From Faucicola osloensis_C (GTDB lineage: Bacteria > Pseudomonadota > Gammaproteobacteria > Pseudomonadales > Moraxellaceae), in NCBI GenBank assembly GCA_019353055.1, contig JABAHL010000001.1:1-64000 (forward strand): a DNA stretch of 64,000 nt. Reading direction: 5' to 3'. The first letter of the stretch is position 1. The number at the start of each line of letters is the position of its first letter. The notes below the pieces were generated by a model. The model worked only from the letters and a program-made list of their open reading frames with translations, did not search any database and was not told where the DNA came from. The position numbers were made by a program, and so were the translations under genes. Below are positions 35,515 through 44,156 of this stretch, one piece after another.

Positions 35515-35946
35515 TTAGTTACCTTGCTCAAGCGTTTGTTGATAGGCTTGGTCAAAATTGACAGGCGCAAGTAACAATTGTGGGAAGCTACCACGGGTCA
35601 CAATGTCACTGACTACTTCACGGGCATAAGGGAACAATACGTTTGGACAATACGCACCTAAAATTGCGCCCAATTGTTCTTCAGGAATATTTTGCAACAT
35701 AAAGATACCCGCTTGGTGTACTTCTGCGATAAACGCGGTTTCACCACCGTTATTGGCAGTCACATTAACGGTCAATATCACTTGGTAGTGGTCATCGTCC
35801 AATTTTTCAGCGGCACTTGATAGGTTGATATCAAGCTCTGGTTGCCATTCACGGGTAAATACCTCTGCACCCGGTACTTCTAATGACATATCTTTAACAT
35901 AGATACGTTCTAGCGCCAGTTGTGGTAAGTTTTGTTCGTCTGCCAT
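35515..35946 (-). CDS. secB: Protein-export chaperone SecB
   Basis: Tetrameric cytosolic chaperone that keeps preproteins unfolded and hands them to SecA. I start at the ATG ending at 35946 (143 residues, MADEQNLPQLALERIYVKD), which has a GAGGA ribosome site; an upstream ATG would add an unconserved 14 residues. The SFE-x-P-x-E-type block reads SLEVPGAEVF and the CPNVLFPYAREVVSDIVTRGSFP-like segment is fully conserved. Downstream of grxC and the rhodanese gene on the same strand, the common yibN-grxC-secB order. Confidence 0.96.
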   Translation of the reverse strand: MADEQNLPQLALERIYVKDMSLEVPGAEVFTREWQPELDINLSSAAEKLDDDHYQVILTVNVTANNGGETAFIAEVHQAGIFMLQNIPEEQLGAILGAYCPNVLFPYAREVVSDIVTRGSFPQLLLAPVNFDQAYQQTLEQGN

Positions 35947-36098
35947 GGTAGTGTCCTCAATTAACTGTTCTTGCGTGGATGATAACAATATGACAGCTTT
36001 AACTTTTTCTAAAAAATAGTCTAAAAACTATCAACTGTATTTATAATGGGGGTTATTTAGCTAGTAAATTCTAGTAAAGTTTTTTAATCTGCGAACGA

Positions 36099-36359
36099 TT
36101 AATCCGCTAATAAACCATCAAGTTTGCCTTGACGCTCAAGACCAGCGAGTTGGTCATAACCACCAATGAAATTATCGCCAATAAAAATTTGCGGTACTGT
36201 GCGGTAATTATTGGTTTTTTGCGCCAATGCCTGACGTTCCTCTGTGGTCACATCATACATATTAACTTCTTCAAATGCTTGGCCTTTGTTTTTTAATAAC
36301 ATTTTAGCTTGCATACAGTAGGGGCAAGTCGGTGTGGTATAAATTTTCACCATAGCCAT
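36099..36359 (-). CDS. grxC: Glutaredoxin 3
   Basis: Small dithiol glutaredoxin that reduces disulfides with glutathione. The frame is open to 36485, but the start at 36359 fits an AAGGAG ribosome site 7 bp away and gives the normal 86 residues. The active site CPYC lies in YTTPTCPYCMQAK near residue 15, and the cis-proline block TVPQIFIGDNFIGGYDQL follows. Second gene of the rhodanese-grxC-secB group, about 150 bp before secB. Confidence 0.95.
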   Translation of the reverse strand: MAMVKIYTTPTCPYCMQAKMLLKNKGQAFEEVNMYDVTTEERQALAQKTNNYRTVPQIFIGDNFIGGYDQLAGLERQGKLDGLLAD

Positions 36360-36491
36360 AACAATCTCCTTATTTCTGGATTTTCTAAATTGGGTTAAAA
36401 GCTTATTATCAGATACCGATGAGATAAAAGCGTTATTGATGGTTATGGGGTTTGGCGATTTAAATTTCAAATTGTGAACAGCCAACCGATC

Positions 36492-36932
36492 TTATTTAGT
36501 TTTGCCGGGCACGGTTTTTTCTACCACTAAAGGTAAACCTGCGGCTTGCCAATTGGCAATACCACCATCGAGACGATAAACGTTGTCGTTACCAATCATT
36601 GCCACTGCGGTACCCGCCGTCATACCCATTTGGCAAACGATGATAATAGGATGGTCAGCACTGCGAAGTGCGTCAACGTGATTTTTAAGCTCAGTAAACG
36701 GGATATTGCGGCTGCCTTTGATATAGCCTTTTTCAAAATCTTTTCGTGGGCGGATATCAATCAGCTGAGCGTTTTGGTTGTTAACCATCAAGCCCACTGC
36801 ATTTGGATTGATTTTTTTGCCGCCGCGTTTGTTCTCAAGCATAAAAAATAGCACAATTAGCACAAACATGGTGCCAAATAAAAATGGGTGATGACCCATA
36901 AACTCAAACCAACGTTCCAAGATATCCTCCAC
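36492..36932 (-). CDS. Membrane-anchored rhodanese-domain protein (YibN-like)
   Basis: The 146 residues hold one N-terminal membrane helix (about 14-32, LFGTMFVLIVLFFMLE) and a single rhodanese domain in the cytosol. Conserved parts are the QLIDIRPRKDFEKGYIKGS segment and the active-site loop VCQMGMTAGTA with the catalytic cysteine. Likely sulfur-transfer or redox role; the substrate is unknown. The position before grxC and secB matches YibN of enterobacteria. Confidence 0.85.
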   Translation of the reverse strand: MEDILERWFEFMGHHPFLFGTMFVLIVLFFMLENKRGGKKINPNAVGLMVNNQNAQLIDIRPRKDFEKGYIKGSRNIPFTELKNHVDALRSADHPIIIVCQMGMTAGTAVAMIGNDNVYRLDGGIANWQAAGLPLVVEKTVPGKTK

Positions 36933-37051
36933 AGGGGCATTGCGTCAAAATTATCGTTTGATTGCCCATAAAAAATTGACTGTATTATAACGGTAGTTGT
37001 CAATTTTAAGAAACTTTTATTTAGTCTAATATTTAGTCTAAAATCGCAAGC

Positions 37052-38122
37052 TTAAAAATCCTGCGAGGCCGCTTCTTGTTGCAGTAGCACCAAATTGTCC
37101 ACCCGCCTTGCTAGTACCTGTCCGTCTGCTACTGCCTGCCACATCGCACAATTGGGCGTGGACTCGGTATGTTTGCAATCGCGAAAACGGCAGTAGGGTG
37201 CAAGCGGCGCAAGCTCGATAAAGCCTTGCAAAATATCATCAGGAGTCAAATGCCAAAGCCCATATTCGCGAATACCAGGCGTATCAATAATGGCGCCTTT
37301 GCTAAGCGCCATCGGGTCAAACGCTAAAAATCGACTGGTGGTAGTGGTATGCTGACCCAACTGTGAAATGGTTGAAATTTCATTGACTGATTGTCCCGCA
37401 GCAGGCAATAACTGATTGACCAAGCTGCTTTTACCAACCCCTGATTGACCGGCAAAAATCACATTCTTGCCGGCAACGGTGTTTTTTAGTTGGGTTAGAT
37501 CACCATTAGATTGGGTCATCAAGGTGGCATAGCCAAGCTGTTGATAGGCTAACAGTAGCTCTACAACCTCGCTATGACTGCCATCTGCCAACAAATCGGC
37601 TTTATTTAAAATCAGCAATGGCGTGATGTCTGAGTGATGGCAAGCCACCAAATACCGATCAATCAGCTGGGCAGACGGCAGCGGCAGCGGCGCGAATACG
37701 ACCGCTAAAATATCGACATTGGCGGCGATAGGTTTGAGCTTGTGGTAACGGTCGGGGCGGTTGATGATACTTTGTCTATCATAAATCGCTTCAATGCGCC
37801 CAAGTCCTGTATTTGGGTCAGCGACAAAGCGGACTTTATCCCCAGTGGCAATCAGTGGCAAGTTGGTACGGGTGTGACAACGCCAAACACTGTGCAGGGT
37901 GATGGGTTGCCAAAACGGTTCTGGCTCGTCAGCGGCGACAATCGGTTTTTCAGGCAGGGTTTGCGGTAGGCTAGTGGCTTGGACTTCGAGCTGCTTGCCG
38001 AAGTTTGCAACAACAATGCCATCCATCAGCTGGGCATCGTCCAGCACTTGCTGAGATTTTTGTTGTTTTTGGATGCGGCGGGTTTGCTGGTCAGTGAGTT
38101 TACGTTTACGGATTAACGCCAT
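37052..38122 (-). CDS. rsgA: Small ribosomal subunit biogenesis GTPase RsgA
   Basis: Circularly permuted GTPase acting late in 30S maturation. In 356 residues a basic N-terminal tail is followed by an OB fold (about 30-115). The permuted GTPase has NKADLL (G4) before GQSGVGKSSLVN (G1) and then DTPGIREYGL (G3). The zinc site has C-x5-C-x-H-x6-C spacing in YCRFRDCKHTESTPNC. Normal length. Divergent from orn, the rsgA-orn neighbourhood common in gammaproteobacteria. Confidence 0.95.
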   Translation of the reverse strand: MALIRKRKLTDQQTRRIQKQQKSQQVLDDAQLMDGIVVANFGKQLEVQATSLPQTLPEKPIVAADEPEPFWQPITLHSVWRCHTRTNLPLIATGDKVRFVADPNTGLGRIEAIYDRQSIINRPDRYHKLKPIAANVDILAVVFAPLPLPSAQLIDRYLVACHHSDITPLLILNKADLLADGSHSEVVELLLAYQQLGYATLMTQSNGDLTQLKNTVAGKNVIFAGQSGVGKSSLVNQLLPAAGQSVNEISTISQLGQHTTTTSRFLAFDPMALSKGAIIDTPGIREYGLWHLTPDDILQGFIELAPLAPYCRFRDCKHTESTPNCAMWQAVADGQVLARRVDNLVLLQQEAASQDF

Positions 38123-38319
38123 ACGCTATCCACTACATCAGCCACTAGGGGATTTTTTACCATACGAACACCTTATAAAATTTTGCAATACTTTTGGACA
38201 TTGCTACATGGGCAGGCTACATAAACACGCATGAGCAATCGCCAACAAAACCGATATTTTACCTGTAAAATCTGCTAAGATGGCGGATTATTTGTTAAAG
38301 AGTATGAAAAGGCAACAGT

Positions 38320-38871
38320 ATGGCGGTTGATAAAAAACATCTGATTTGGATTGACCTTGAAATGACAGGTCTAGATACCCTCAACGATACCATCATCGAG
38401 ATAGCGACGATAGTGACTGACAGTGAACTCAATATCTTAGCCGAAGGTCCTGTGTTTGCCATTCATACGCCTGACATTGTGCTCAACAGCATGGATGATT
38501 GGAATACGCGCCAACATGGGCAATCAGGACTGATTGACCGTATTCGCCGTAGTAACGTGACCATGGCTCAAGCAGAAACCGAAACCATTGCATTTTTAAG
38601 TAAATATGTCGAATCAGGACGCTCACCGATGTGTGGCAATTCGATTTGCCAAGACAGACGGTTTTTGGCACGTCAAATGCCAACGCTTGAGCGGTTTTTT
38701 CATTACCGCAATTTAGATGTGTCAACGGTCAAAGAGCTAGCTTATCGCTGGCGCCCCGATATTTTGTCAAGCTTTGAGAAAAAAGGAAATCATTTGGCAC
38801 TTGATGATATCCGTGATTCAATTCGTGAACTGCGCCACTATAAAGAGCATTTTTTTAAGTTTATTGGTTAA
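38320..38871 (+). CDS. orn: Oligoribonuclease
   Basis: DEDDh-type 3'-5' exoribonuclease that degrades 2-5-nt RNA fragments to mononucleotides. The 183 residues contain Exo I IWIDLEMTGLD at about 10-20, the CGNSICQDRRFL segment (Exo II) near 108 and the Exo III HLALDDIRDSI block. Ends as usual for the family. It is divergent from rsgA with about 200 bp between. Confidence 0.97.
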   Translation: MAVDKKHLIWIDLEMTGLDTLNDTIIEIATIVTDSELNILAEGPVFAIHTPDIVLNSMDDWNTRQHGQSGLIDRIRRSNVTMAQAETETIAFLSKYVESGRSPMCGNSICQDRRFLARQMPTLERFFHYRNLDVSTVKELAYRWRPDILSSFEKKGNHLALDDIRDSIRELRHYKEHFFKFIG

Positions 38872-39141
38872 CAGTAAAATTTTTAAAACGATACAATTCA
38901 TATCATAATACTTGAAATTATCCAAAATTTTAGGCATCATAAGCTGACAAAAGGAATTTGTTAGCTTGACTTGGTACAAGTAAATCAGCAATATTTGCGA
39001 ACCCATCGTCAAAAAACTGGTCGTATCAACTCAAATTTATTTCAAGCCAGATTTATTTCAAGTTAGCGTTATTTTAAGCCAGTGGGTGACCGTTGACACT
39101 GGCACTTATTCCTATTTCATGGACGACATTAGGAGCCTGTC

Positions 39142-40836
39142 ATGGACAATCTTGACACCCAAACCCCGCAATCTACCCATCCTGATTATCAAAACTACCG
39201 CTATCAAAGCTACATTGACCAATTCAATATCGACGAACTTGAACAGCAAATCCTGCAAGGTTGCCGTATCAATGGTATCAACGCCTATGTAGAATGTGTG
39301 GGTCGTCATGCCAACTTTGATAAGGCAAATAAAGTCGCGCTAGTGCATGAAGACATCCAAGGCAATATCGATAAAATCACTTACGCGCAGCTCGATAAAT
39401 TGAGCGGTAAAATGGCAAATCTGCTCACTTCTTTGGGGGTGAAAAAAGGCGATCGGGTATCAACCATGCTGCCCCGTACACCGACCTTGTTAGCGGTGAT
39501 TGTGGGTGCGTGGCGCATTGGTGCGGTATATCAGCCATTGTTTACCGCATTTGGTGTCGAAGCGATTGAATACCGCCTTCAAAAAGCCGCTACCAAAGTG
39601 GTTTTCACTGACAGCCATAACCGTGAAAAATTCAATGACATAAACCCACTACCAAACATGGTAATGGTGGGCAGCGAGCAAGCCGCCAAACAATATGGGG
39701 ATTGGCATTTTGATAGCCTAATGGCAGCGCAAAGGGAAGACTTTGAACCTGTAATGCTAACAGGGGAAGATCCTTTCTTGCAAATGTTTACTTCAGGTAC
39801 CGTGGGCAAGTCAAAAGGTGTGGCAGTACCACTTAAAGCGCTAACCGCATTTTATTTGTACATGGTACACGCAGTGGGTCTAAGCAATGATGACCAGTTT
39901 TGGAATATGGCTGACCCAGGCTGGGCCTATGGCTTGTATTATGCGATTACAGGACCTTTGCTAGTGGGTGCTACTACCCACTTTAATGAGTCAGGGTTTG
40001 ATGCCAAGCATACATTAGATTTTATCAAAAACCATAAAATCACGAATTTAGCCTCATCGCCCACCGCATTTCGTATGATGAAATCAAGTGGTGTTTTTGA
40101 CAATAAAGCTGATGAGTTACCGCTATTGACGCGTATTAGCTCAGCGGGTGAGACGTTAAATACTGAAGTGGTGACGTGGATTAATGACCATCTTGGCGCA
40201 TCTATTCTGGACCATTATGGACAAACCGAATTGGGGATGGCGTGCTGCTGTCATCATAAGTTAACCCATGATCAGCCAATTGGTTCAATGGGTATGCCAT
40301 TGCCAGGTTATCGATTGGCGGTACTGGATGAAAACTTTAATGAAGTAAGCGCAGGCGTACAAGGTCAGCTAGCCGTTGATGTGGCGAACTCGCCATCCTT
40401 ATTTTTCCAAGGCTATACGTGGAACGAAAAAAATCCGTTTGAAAATGGCTATTATCTGACAGGCGATATGGTCGAGCAGCATGATGATGGCACTTTTTGG
40501 TTTGTCGGGCGTGATGACGATATTATTACCACTGCAGGGTATCGCGTCGGTCCTACCGATGTCGAGAACACGGTAATGGAACACCCGTCAGTAGCCGAGA
40601 CGGCGGCGATTGGCGTGCCAGATGATATACGTGGTCACATCATCAAATCCTATGTTGTGCTCAAAGACGGATATACAGGTAATGAAGAGTTAGCTAAAGA
40701 CATCCAAAGCTTGGTGCATGCACGTTTGTCTGCCCATGCGTATCCACGTATCGTTGAGTTTATCGATGCCTTACCAAAAACCCCAAGCGGTAAAGTGCAA
40801 CGTTTTATGCTGCGTAGCATGAGCGTGGCGCACTAA
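39142..40836 (+). CDS. AMP-forming acyl-CoA synthetase
   Basis: Adenylate-forming ligase joining a carboxylic acid to CoA. In 564 residues the P-loop-like FTSGTVGKSKGVAVP lies at about 214-228, the HYGQTELG motif near 360, the TGDMVEQ/GRDDDIITTAGYRVGP hinge region near 440-475 and the catalytic lysine in TPSGKVQR close to the end. It resembles short- to medium-chain acyl-CoA synthetases of the Acs/AcsM group. An AGGAG ribosome site precedes the ATG. The next gene is a hydroxyacyl-CoA-type SDR, suggesting a two-gene unit for use of a short or branched carboxylic acid. Exact substrate unknown. Confidence 0.85.
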   Translation: MDNLDTQTPQSTHPDYQNYRYQSYIDQFNIDELEQQILQGCRINGINAYVECVGRHANFDKANKVALVHEDIQGNIDKITYAQLDKLSGKMANLLTSLGVKKGDRVSTMLPRTPTLLAVIVGAWRIGAVYQPLFTAFGVEAIEYRLQKAATKVVFTDSHNREKFNDINPLPNMVMVGSEQAAKQYGDWHFDSLMAAQREDFEPVMLTGEDPFLQMFTSGTVGKSKGVAVPLKALTAFYLYMVHAVGLSNDDQFWNMADPGWAYGLYYAITGPLLVGATTHFNESGFDAKHTLDFIKNHKITNLASSPTAFRMMKSSGVFDNKADELPLLTRISSAGETLNTEVVTWINDHLGASILDHYGQTELGMACCCHHKLTHDQPIGSMGMPLPGYRLAVLDENFNEVSAGVQGQLAVDVANSPSLFFQGYTWNEKNPFENGYYLTGDMVEQHDDGTFWFVGRDDDIITTAGYRVGPTDVENTVMEHPSVAETAAIGVPDDIRGHIIKSYVVLKDGYTGNEELAKDIQSLVHARLSAHAYPRIVEFIDALPKTPSGKVQRFMLRSMSVAH

Positions 40837-40920
40837 CAAAAAATTTATCCCTATGCGGAAGAGTATCTAGCGTTAGCTAGGCTTTTTATCAACAAAAAAT
40901 AACAGGTTAACGGAAAAACA

Positions 40921-41685
40921 ATGCAAGTACAAAATAATACCTTTTTGGTCACAGGCGGCGCGTCAGGTCTAGGTGAAGCGACAACCCGTTATTTGGTGGC
41001 GCATGGCGCAAATGTCATCATCGCTGATCTCAACCAAGAAGCCGGTGAGAAATTAGTGGCTGAATTGGGCGATAAAGTGATTTTTGCAAAATGTGACATC
41101 ACCAGCGAAGCGGATGTCAAAAATGCGATTGAGGCGGGCGTGACCAAATTTGGTAAATTATCAGGGTCAATCAACTGTGCCGGTATCGTGGTGGTGCAAA
41201 AATTACTGGACAAAGAAGGCAATCCAGCCGATTTAACCACCTTTGCCCGTGGTATCCAAATTAACCTCATCGGCACTTTCAATGTGGCGCGACTGGCAGC
41301 GGCGGCGATGGCAAAAAATACTGCAGACAGCAACGAAGATAAAGGTGTGATTATCAACACTGCTTCAATTGCCGCATTCGATGGTCAGGTCGGGCAGGGC
41401 AGTTACTCGTCATCCAAAGCAGGTGTGGTGGGGTTAACTTTACCACTCGCGCGTGAACTACAGCGCCATCAAATACGTATCATGACCATCGCCCCAGGGG
41501 TGTTCGGCACACCGATGATGGCAAGCCTGCCAGAGGCTGCCCGTACCAGTCTTGAGCAAGCCGTCCCTTTTCCCAAACGTTTGGGCAACCCAGAAGAATT
41601 TGCTAAATTGGTGGTACATATCATCGAAAATAGCTATCTCAATGGCGACGTCATTCGTTTGGACGGGGCTATTCGCATGGGTTAA
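40921..41685 (+). CDS. SDR-family 3-hydroxyacyl-CoA dehydrogenase (HSD17B10-like)
   Basis: A 254-residue short-chain dehydrogenase with NAD site TGGASGLGEA (about 10-19), NCAGI near 93 and the catalytic serine in INTASIAAFDGQVGQ. The Y-x3-K is in GSYSSSKAGVVGL, and the APGVFGTPMM loop follows. The pattern, including IAAFDGQ-GQ-YSSSK, is typical of type II 3-hydroxyacyl-CoA dehydrogenases acting in fatty and branched-chain acid breakdown. 84 bp downstream of the acyl-CoA synthetase; probably cotranscribed. Confidence 0.85.
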   Translation: MQVQNNTFLVTGGASGLGEATTRYLVAHGANVIIADLNQEAGEKLVAELGDKVIFAKCDITSEADVKNAIEAGVTKFGKLSGSINCAGIVVVQKLLDKEGNPADLTTFARGIQINLIGTFNVARLAAAAMAKNTADSNEDKGVIINTASIAAFDGQVGQGSYSSSKAGVVGLTLPLARELQRHQIRIMTIAPGVFGTPMMASLPEAARTSLEQAVPFPKRLGNPEEFAKLVVHIIENSYLNGDVIRLDGAIRMG

Positions 41686-41753
41686 TTCAGATGATTGTGA
41701 ACGGTAATTGGGAAAGTTGATTGGCAACAGTAACTATCAACTTAGCCCTCTAG

Positions 41754-41785
41754 AAAAGCCACTCTGAGGAAGATTGGCTTTTTTT
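41754..41785 (+). terminator. Rho-independent terminator after the SDR gene
   Basis: AAAGCCA and TGGCTTT arms with a 13-nt loop followed by a T run. Confidence 0.7.
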
Positions 41786-41805
41786 ATTAACAATTTCACC
41801 GAGAT

Positions 41806-41847
41806 TATTTGGTAAGTCACTATTTGGTAAGTCACTATTTGGTGAGT
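41806..41847. repeat. 15-bp tandem repeat at the hemP 3' end
   Basis: TATTTGGTAAGTCAC occurs twice exactly (41806-41820, 41821-41835), and a third partial unit with one change (41836-41847) forms the last codons of hemP. The repeat has apparently grown out of the hemP stop region. Confidence 0.9.
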
Positions 41848-41999
41848 ATCAAGCGGTTATTACGGGTCAATCGAAGACGGTATTCTTCGCCATCATGCTG
41901 AATGCGAATCTCTTTAGTCAGCGCAAATAAATGATTGGAATATAGCGTTGGCAAGGAACTTTGTTGGATAAGATTGGCGCGATTTAATAAGTGTAGCAT
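41835..41999 (-). CDS. hemP: Hemin uptake protein HemP
   Basis: A 54-residue protein. Its second half reads EIRIQHDGEEYRLRLTRNNR followed by LILTK, the conserved pattern of HemP, a small cytosolic protein that precedes heme-uptake genes and in some proteobacteria activates them. An AAAAGGAG ribosome site lies 5-6 bp before the ATG. Upstream are a consensus promoter and a Fur box, so it should be expressed under iron limitation. No TonB-dependent heme receptor follows in this window; the next genes are convergent and unrelated. The orphan position is unusual. Confidence 0.88.
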   Translation of the reverse strand: MLHLLNRANLIQQSSLPTLYSNHLFALTKEIRIQHDGEEYRLRLTRNNRLILTK

Positions 42000-42042
42000 G
42001 GGATACTCCTTTTCTCTGTAAGATGGGCGAATAGTGTTTTTA

Positions 42043-42061
42043 ATTGATAATGATTATCATT
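42043..42061. promoter_or_regulatory. Fur box
   Basis: The core GATAATGATTATC (42046-42058; on the other strand GATAATCATTATC) is a perfect palindrome matching the Fur consensus core, with an A/T-rich extension on both sides. It overlaps the -10 of the hemP promoter, the expected place for iron-dependent repression. It could also touch the divergent Nudix gene promoter. Confidence 0.88.
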
Positions 42062-42081
42062 TATATTTAATAGGTCGTCAA
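42053..42081 (-). promoter_or_regulatory. hemP promoter
   Basis: TTGACG (42076-42081) and GATAAT (42053-42058) on the minus strand with exactly 17 bp between. The -10 is embedded in the Fur box. Confidence 0.75.
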
Positions 42082-42117
42082 GTGACTTTTTTCACTTTTT
42101 CATCAAATTTAATGCTT

Positions 42118-42123
42118 TATAAT
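42118..42123 (+). promoter_or_regulatory. -10 element of the Nudix-ThiE gene
   Basis: A consensus TATAAT overlaps the upstream ATG at 42122, which argues that this ATG is not in the mRNA leader as a start and that translation begins at 42152. The -35 is poor. Confidence 0.45.
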
Positions 42124-42151
42124 GGGTAACAATCAACAGTTTGAGAAAAAT

Positions 42152-43183
42152 ATGTCAAAAGTCGTTAATGTGGCAGTCGCGGTGATACATTTTAACAATC
42201 AATATCTACTCGGATTTCGCCATGCCGGTCAACACCAAGGCAATCGCTATGAGTTTGTCGGGGGAAAAATTGAGCCAGACGAAACCCCAACACAAGGGTT
42301 AATCCGTGAAGTCCATGAAGAGATTGGTTTGGATATTGCGCAAAACACTGCAGTCAAAATGGGGGTGATACGCCATGATTATGCTGATAAAACCGTGTCA
42401 TTGCACGTTTTTAAAATTCAAGTGAGTCAAGCGCAGTTTGATGGTTTACAACAGGATAAAGGCAAGGAAGGTCAAGCTGTCAGATGGGTTCATCAGTCAG
42501 ACTTGGTTGCTAATCAGTACCCGCTGCCCGATGCCAATGCCCGCATTTTAGAGTGGTTAAAATTGCCTAATGCGATTTATATCACCCAGCCTTTAGATAG
42601 CTTGGTTAGTGTGGATAAGTGGGTTGATTTTTATAGCCAAAAACTGCCTCAAGATGCCCATTGTTATCTTCGTCCCCAAACCAGCGATGAAAATGCCACC
42701 GCTATGATTGATGGCTTACTAACCATGAGGGCGGATATCACCCCGATTATTCAATATGCAACACTAGCGTGCTTACTTGAGCGCTTGCCTGAGCGCTTAT
42801 TTCAGCATTTAGATGCTTGGTTAAAAAACGGCATGGTGCATTTGAATCACCAACAACTTGTCACGCTTGATTTCTCAAGCTTATCAAAAAATTATCGCTG
42901 TTTTGCCAGTTGTCATGACCAACATAGCCTAAGCAGATTAAATACCTTGGCAACCTCGCATACTGTCATGGGCTGTTTTTTATCCCCAGTGAAAGCCACA
43001 CCAACACACCCAGAAACCTTTCAAAGTGGGGGCATGGGCTGGCAAACCTTGGGTGAATTGGCAAAAATCTGTGATGTGCCGGTTTTTGCGCTGGGCGGGG
43101 TGGGGCAGGCAGATTTAGCCACCGCCTATGAGCATGGGGCGATGGGAATCGCGGGTATTCGGTTATTGGTCGACAAGGGATAA
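42152..43183 (+). CDS. Nudix hydrolase (MutT-like) fused to a ThiE/TenI-like domain
   Basis: Predicted to clean up 8-oxo-dGTP or a related nucleotide. I start at ATG 42152 (343 residues, GAG ribosome site; a -10 box overlaps the ATG at 42122). The N-terminal domain carries a complete Nudix box from G38 (G-x5-E-x7-REVHEEIG). From about 140 a thiamine phosphate synthase-like barrel follows, ending in the phosphate-site motif FALGGVGQADLATAYEHGAMGIAGIR. This MutT-ThiE fusion is known in gammaproteobacteria. The barrel seems to lack several ThiE substrate residues, so thiamine synthesis is not implied. Confidence 0.85.
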   Translation: MSKVVNVAVAVIHFNNQYLLGFRHAGQHQGNRYEFVGGKIEPDETPTQGLIREVHEEIGLDIAQNTAVKMGVIRHDYADKTVSLHVFKIQVSQAQFDGLQQDKGKEGQAVRWVHQSDLVANQYPLPDANARILEWLKLPNAIYITQPLDSLVSVDKWVDFYSQKLPQDAHCYLRPQTSDENATAMIDGLLTMRADITPIIQYATLACLLERLPERLFQHLDAWLKNGMVHLNHQQLVTLDFSSLSKNYRCFASCHDQHSLSRLNTLATSHTVMGCFLSPVKATPTHPETFQSGGMGWQTLGELAKICDVPVFALGGVGQADLATAYEHGAMGIAGIRLLVDKG

Positions 43184-43253
43184 AAACTAGCCAACAGGTT
43201 GATTTTTTTGTTACAATTTGGTTACATATTTTGTGGGTGGTATGAGCGGTTTG

Positions 43254-43318
43254 CTTTTTTAACTTACTTTTTTAACTTGGTTTTTTAACGTGGTTTATTA
43301 ACTTGCTTTTTTAACTCA
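43254..43318. repeat. Five 13-bp tandem repeats
   Basis: Five contiguous 13-bp units with consensus CTTTTTTAACTTG (starts 43254, 43267, 43280, 43293, 43306). Units differ at one to three positions, but the period is exact. The array is non-coding and very T-rich on the plus strand. Confidence 0.9.
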
Positions 43319-43360
43319 ATTGGTTTGCTATCGAAACTGTGTACAATCTTTGACCCAATA

Positions 43361-43387
43361 AAAAACGCCTATAACCGTTTGGGCGTT
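43361..43387 (-). terminator. Minus-strand terminator-like hairpin without a matching gene
   Basis: Read on the minus strand, AACGCC and GGCGTT arms are followed by a T run (plus strand A-rich at 43358-43365). No minus-strand gene ends here, so it may end an unannotated RNA or be accidental. Confidence 0.35.
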
Positions 43388-43526
43388 GCTATTTGACAAT
43401 AGCGTATTCACTGTAACAACTGGCTGACAAAAAGTGCCCCAATAGTCACCGTTTGAGCATTTATTTTGGGCTAAAATGATTACTTTAACGCGCAATAAAA
43501 CTGAGCAAAATAAGGTGATATACACA

Positions 43527-44120
43527 ATGAAAATAATCAGTAAAAAAACGTTAGCAGTGGCAGGTATTGCAGGTACATTAATTGCCATGAGTGCTTGCTC
43601 CACCACACCGACATCCGAAACCACCGCCAAGCCCACAGGCATTGGTAAAGCTCAGGCGGTACAAAGTGTTGATTTAAACCGTTATGCGGGGAAATGGTAC
43701 GAAATCGCCCGTTTGCCGATGTTTTTTCAGCGTAATTGTGCCAGTGATGTCACCGCCACTTACACCCTAAAACCGACAGGCAAAGTGGAAGTCAATAACC
43801 AATGTATGGGTAAAGATGGCAAAGCCATGCAAAGCATTGGTGAAGCCAGCAAAAATGGTGACAGTGGTAGTAAACTCAAAGTTACTTTCTTGCCGCAAGG
43901 ACTGCGTTGGTTGCCTGTGGGTAAAGCCGACTATTGGGTGCTTGCTTTAGACCCCAATTATAACCATGCGTTGGTGGGTACACCAAATCAAAAATATTTG
44001 TGGATTTTGTCACGCACGCCCACGATGGATGAAGCTACTTATCAAACAATGGTCGCCACCGCAAAATCTCAAGGCTATGAGGTCAGTAAATTGCAAAAAA
44101 CCGTACAAAATAGCCGATAA
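43527..44120 (+). CDS. blc: Outer-membrane lipocalin lipoprotein (Blc type)
   Basis: Bacterial lipocalin, a lipid-binding eight-stranded barrel attached to the outer membrane. The start at ATG 43527 (197 residues) has an AAGGTGA ribosome site and gives a classic lipoprotein signal ending in LIAMSAC (C24); the upstream ATG at 43476 does not. The lipocalin signature LNRYAGKWYEIARLPMFFQR follows, then CASDVTATY, and the late WILSRTP block. Probably binds lysophospholipids or fatty acids, as known for Blc. Confidence 0.9.
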   Translation: MKIISKKTLAVAGIAGTLIAMSACSTTPTSETTAKPTGIGKAQAVQSVDLNRYAGKWYEIARLPMFFQRNCASDVTATYTLKPTGKVEVNNQCMGKDGKAMQSIGEASKNGDSGSKLKVTFLPQGLRWLPVGKADYWVLALDPNYNHALVGTPNQKYLWILSRTPTMDEATYQTMVATAKSQGYEVSKLQKTVQNSR

Positions 44121-44156
44121 GCTCGCTAGCTGAAACACCCTGCTTTAAAATTGCTA

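Larger units (their letters stand above)
43184..43526. other. Intergenic region with tandem repeats and a hairpin
   Basis: About 340 bp between the Nudix gene and the lipocalin gene. It holds five 13-bp tandem repeats and a terminator-like hairpin (listed separately) and otherwise no ORF that I can support. Confidence 0.6.
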
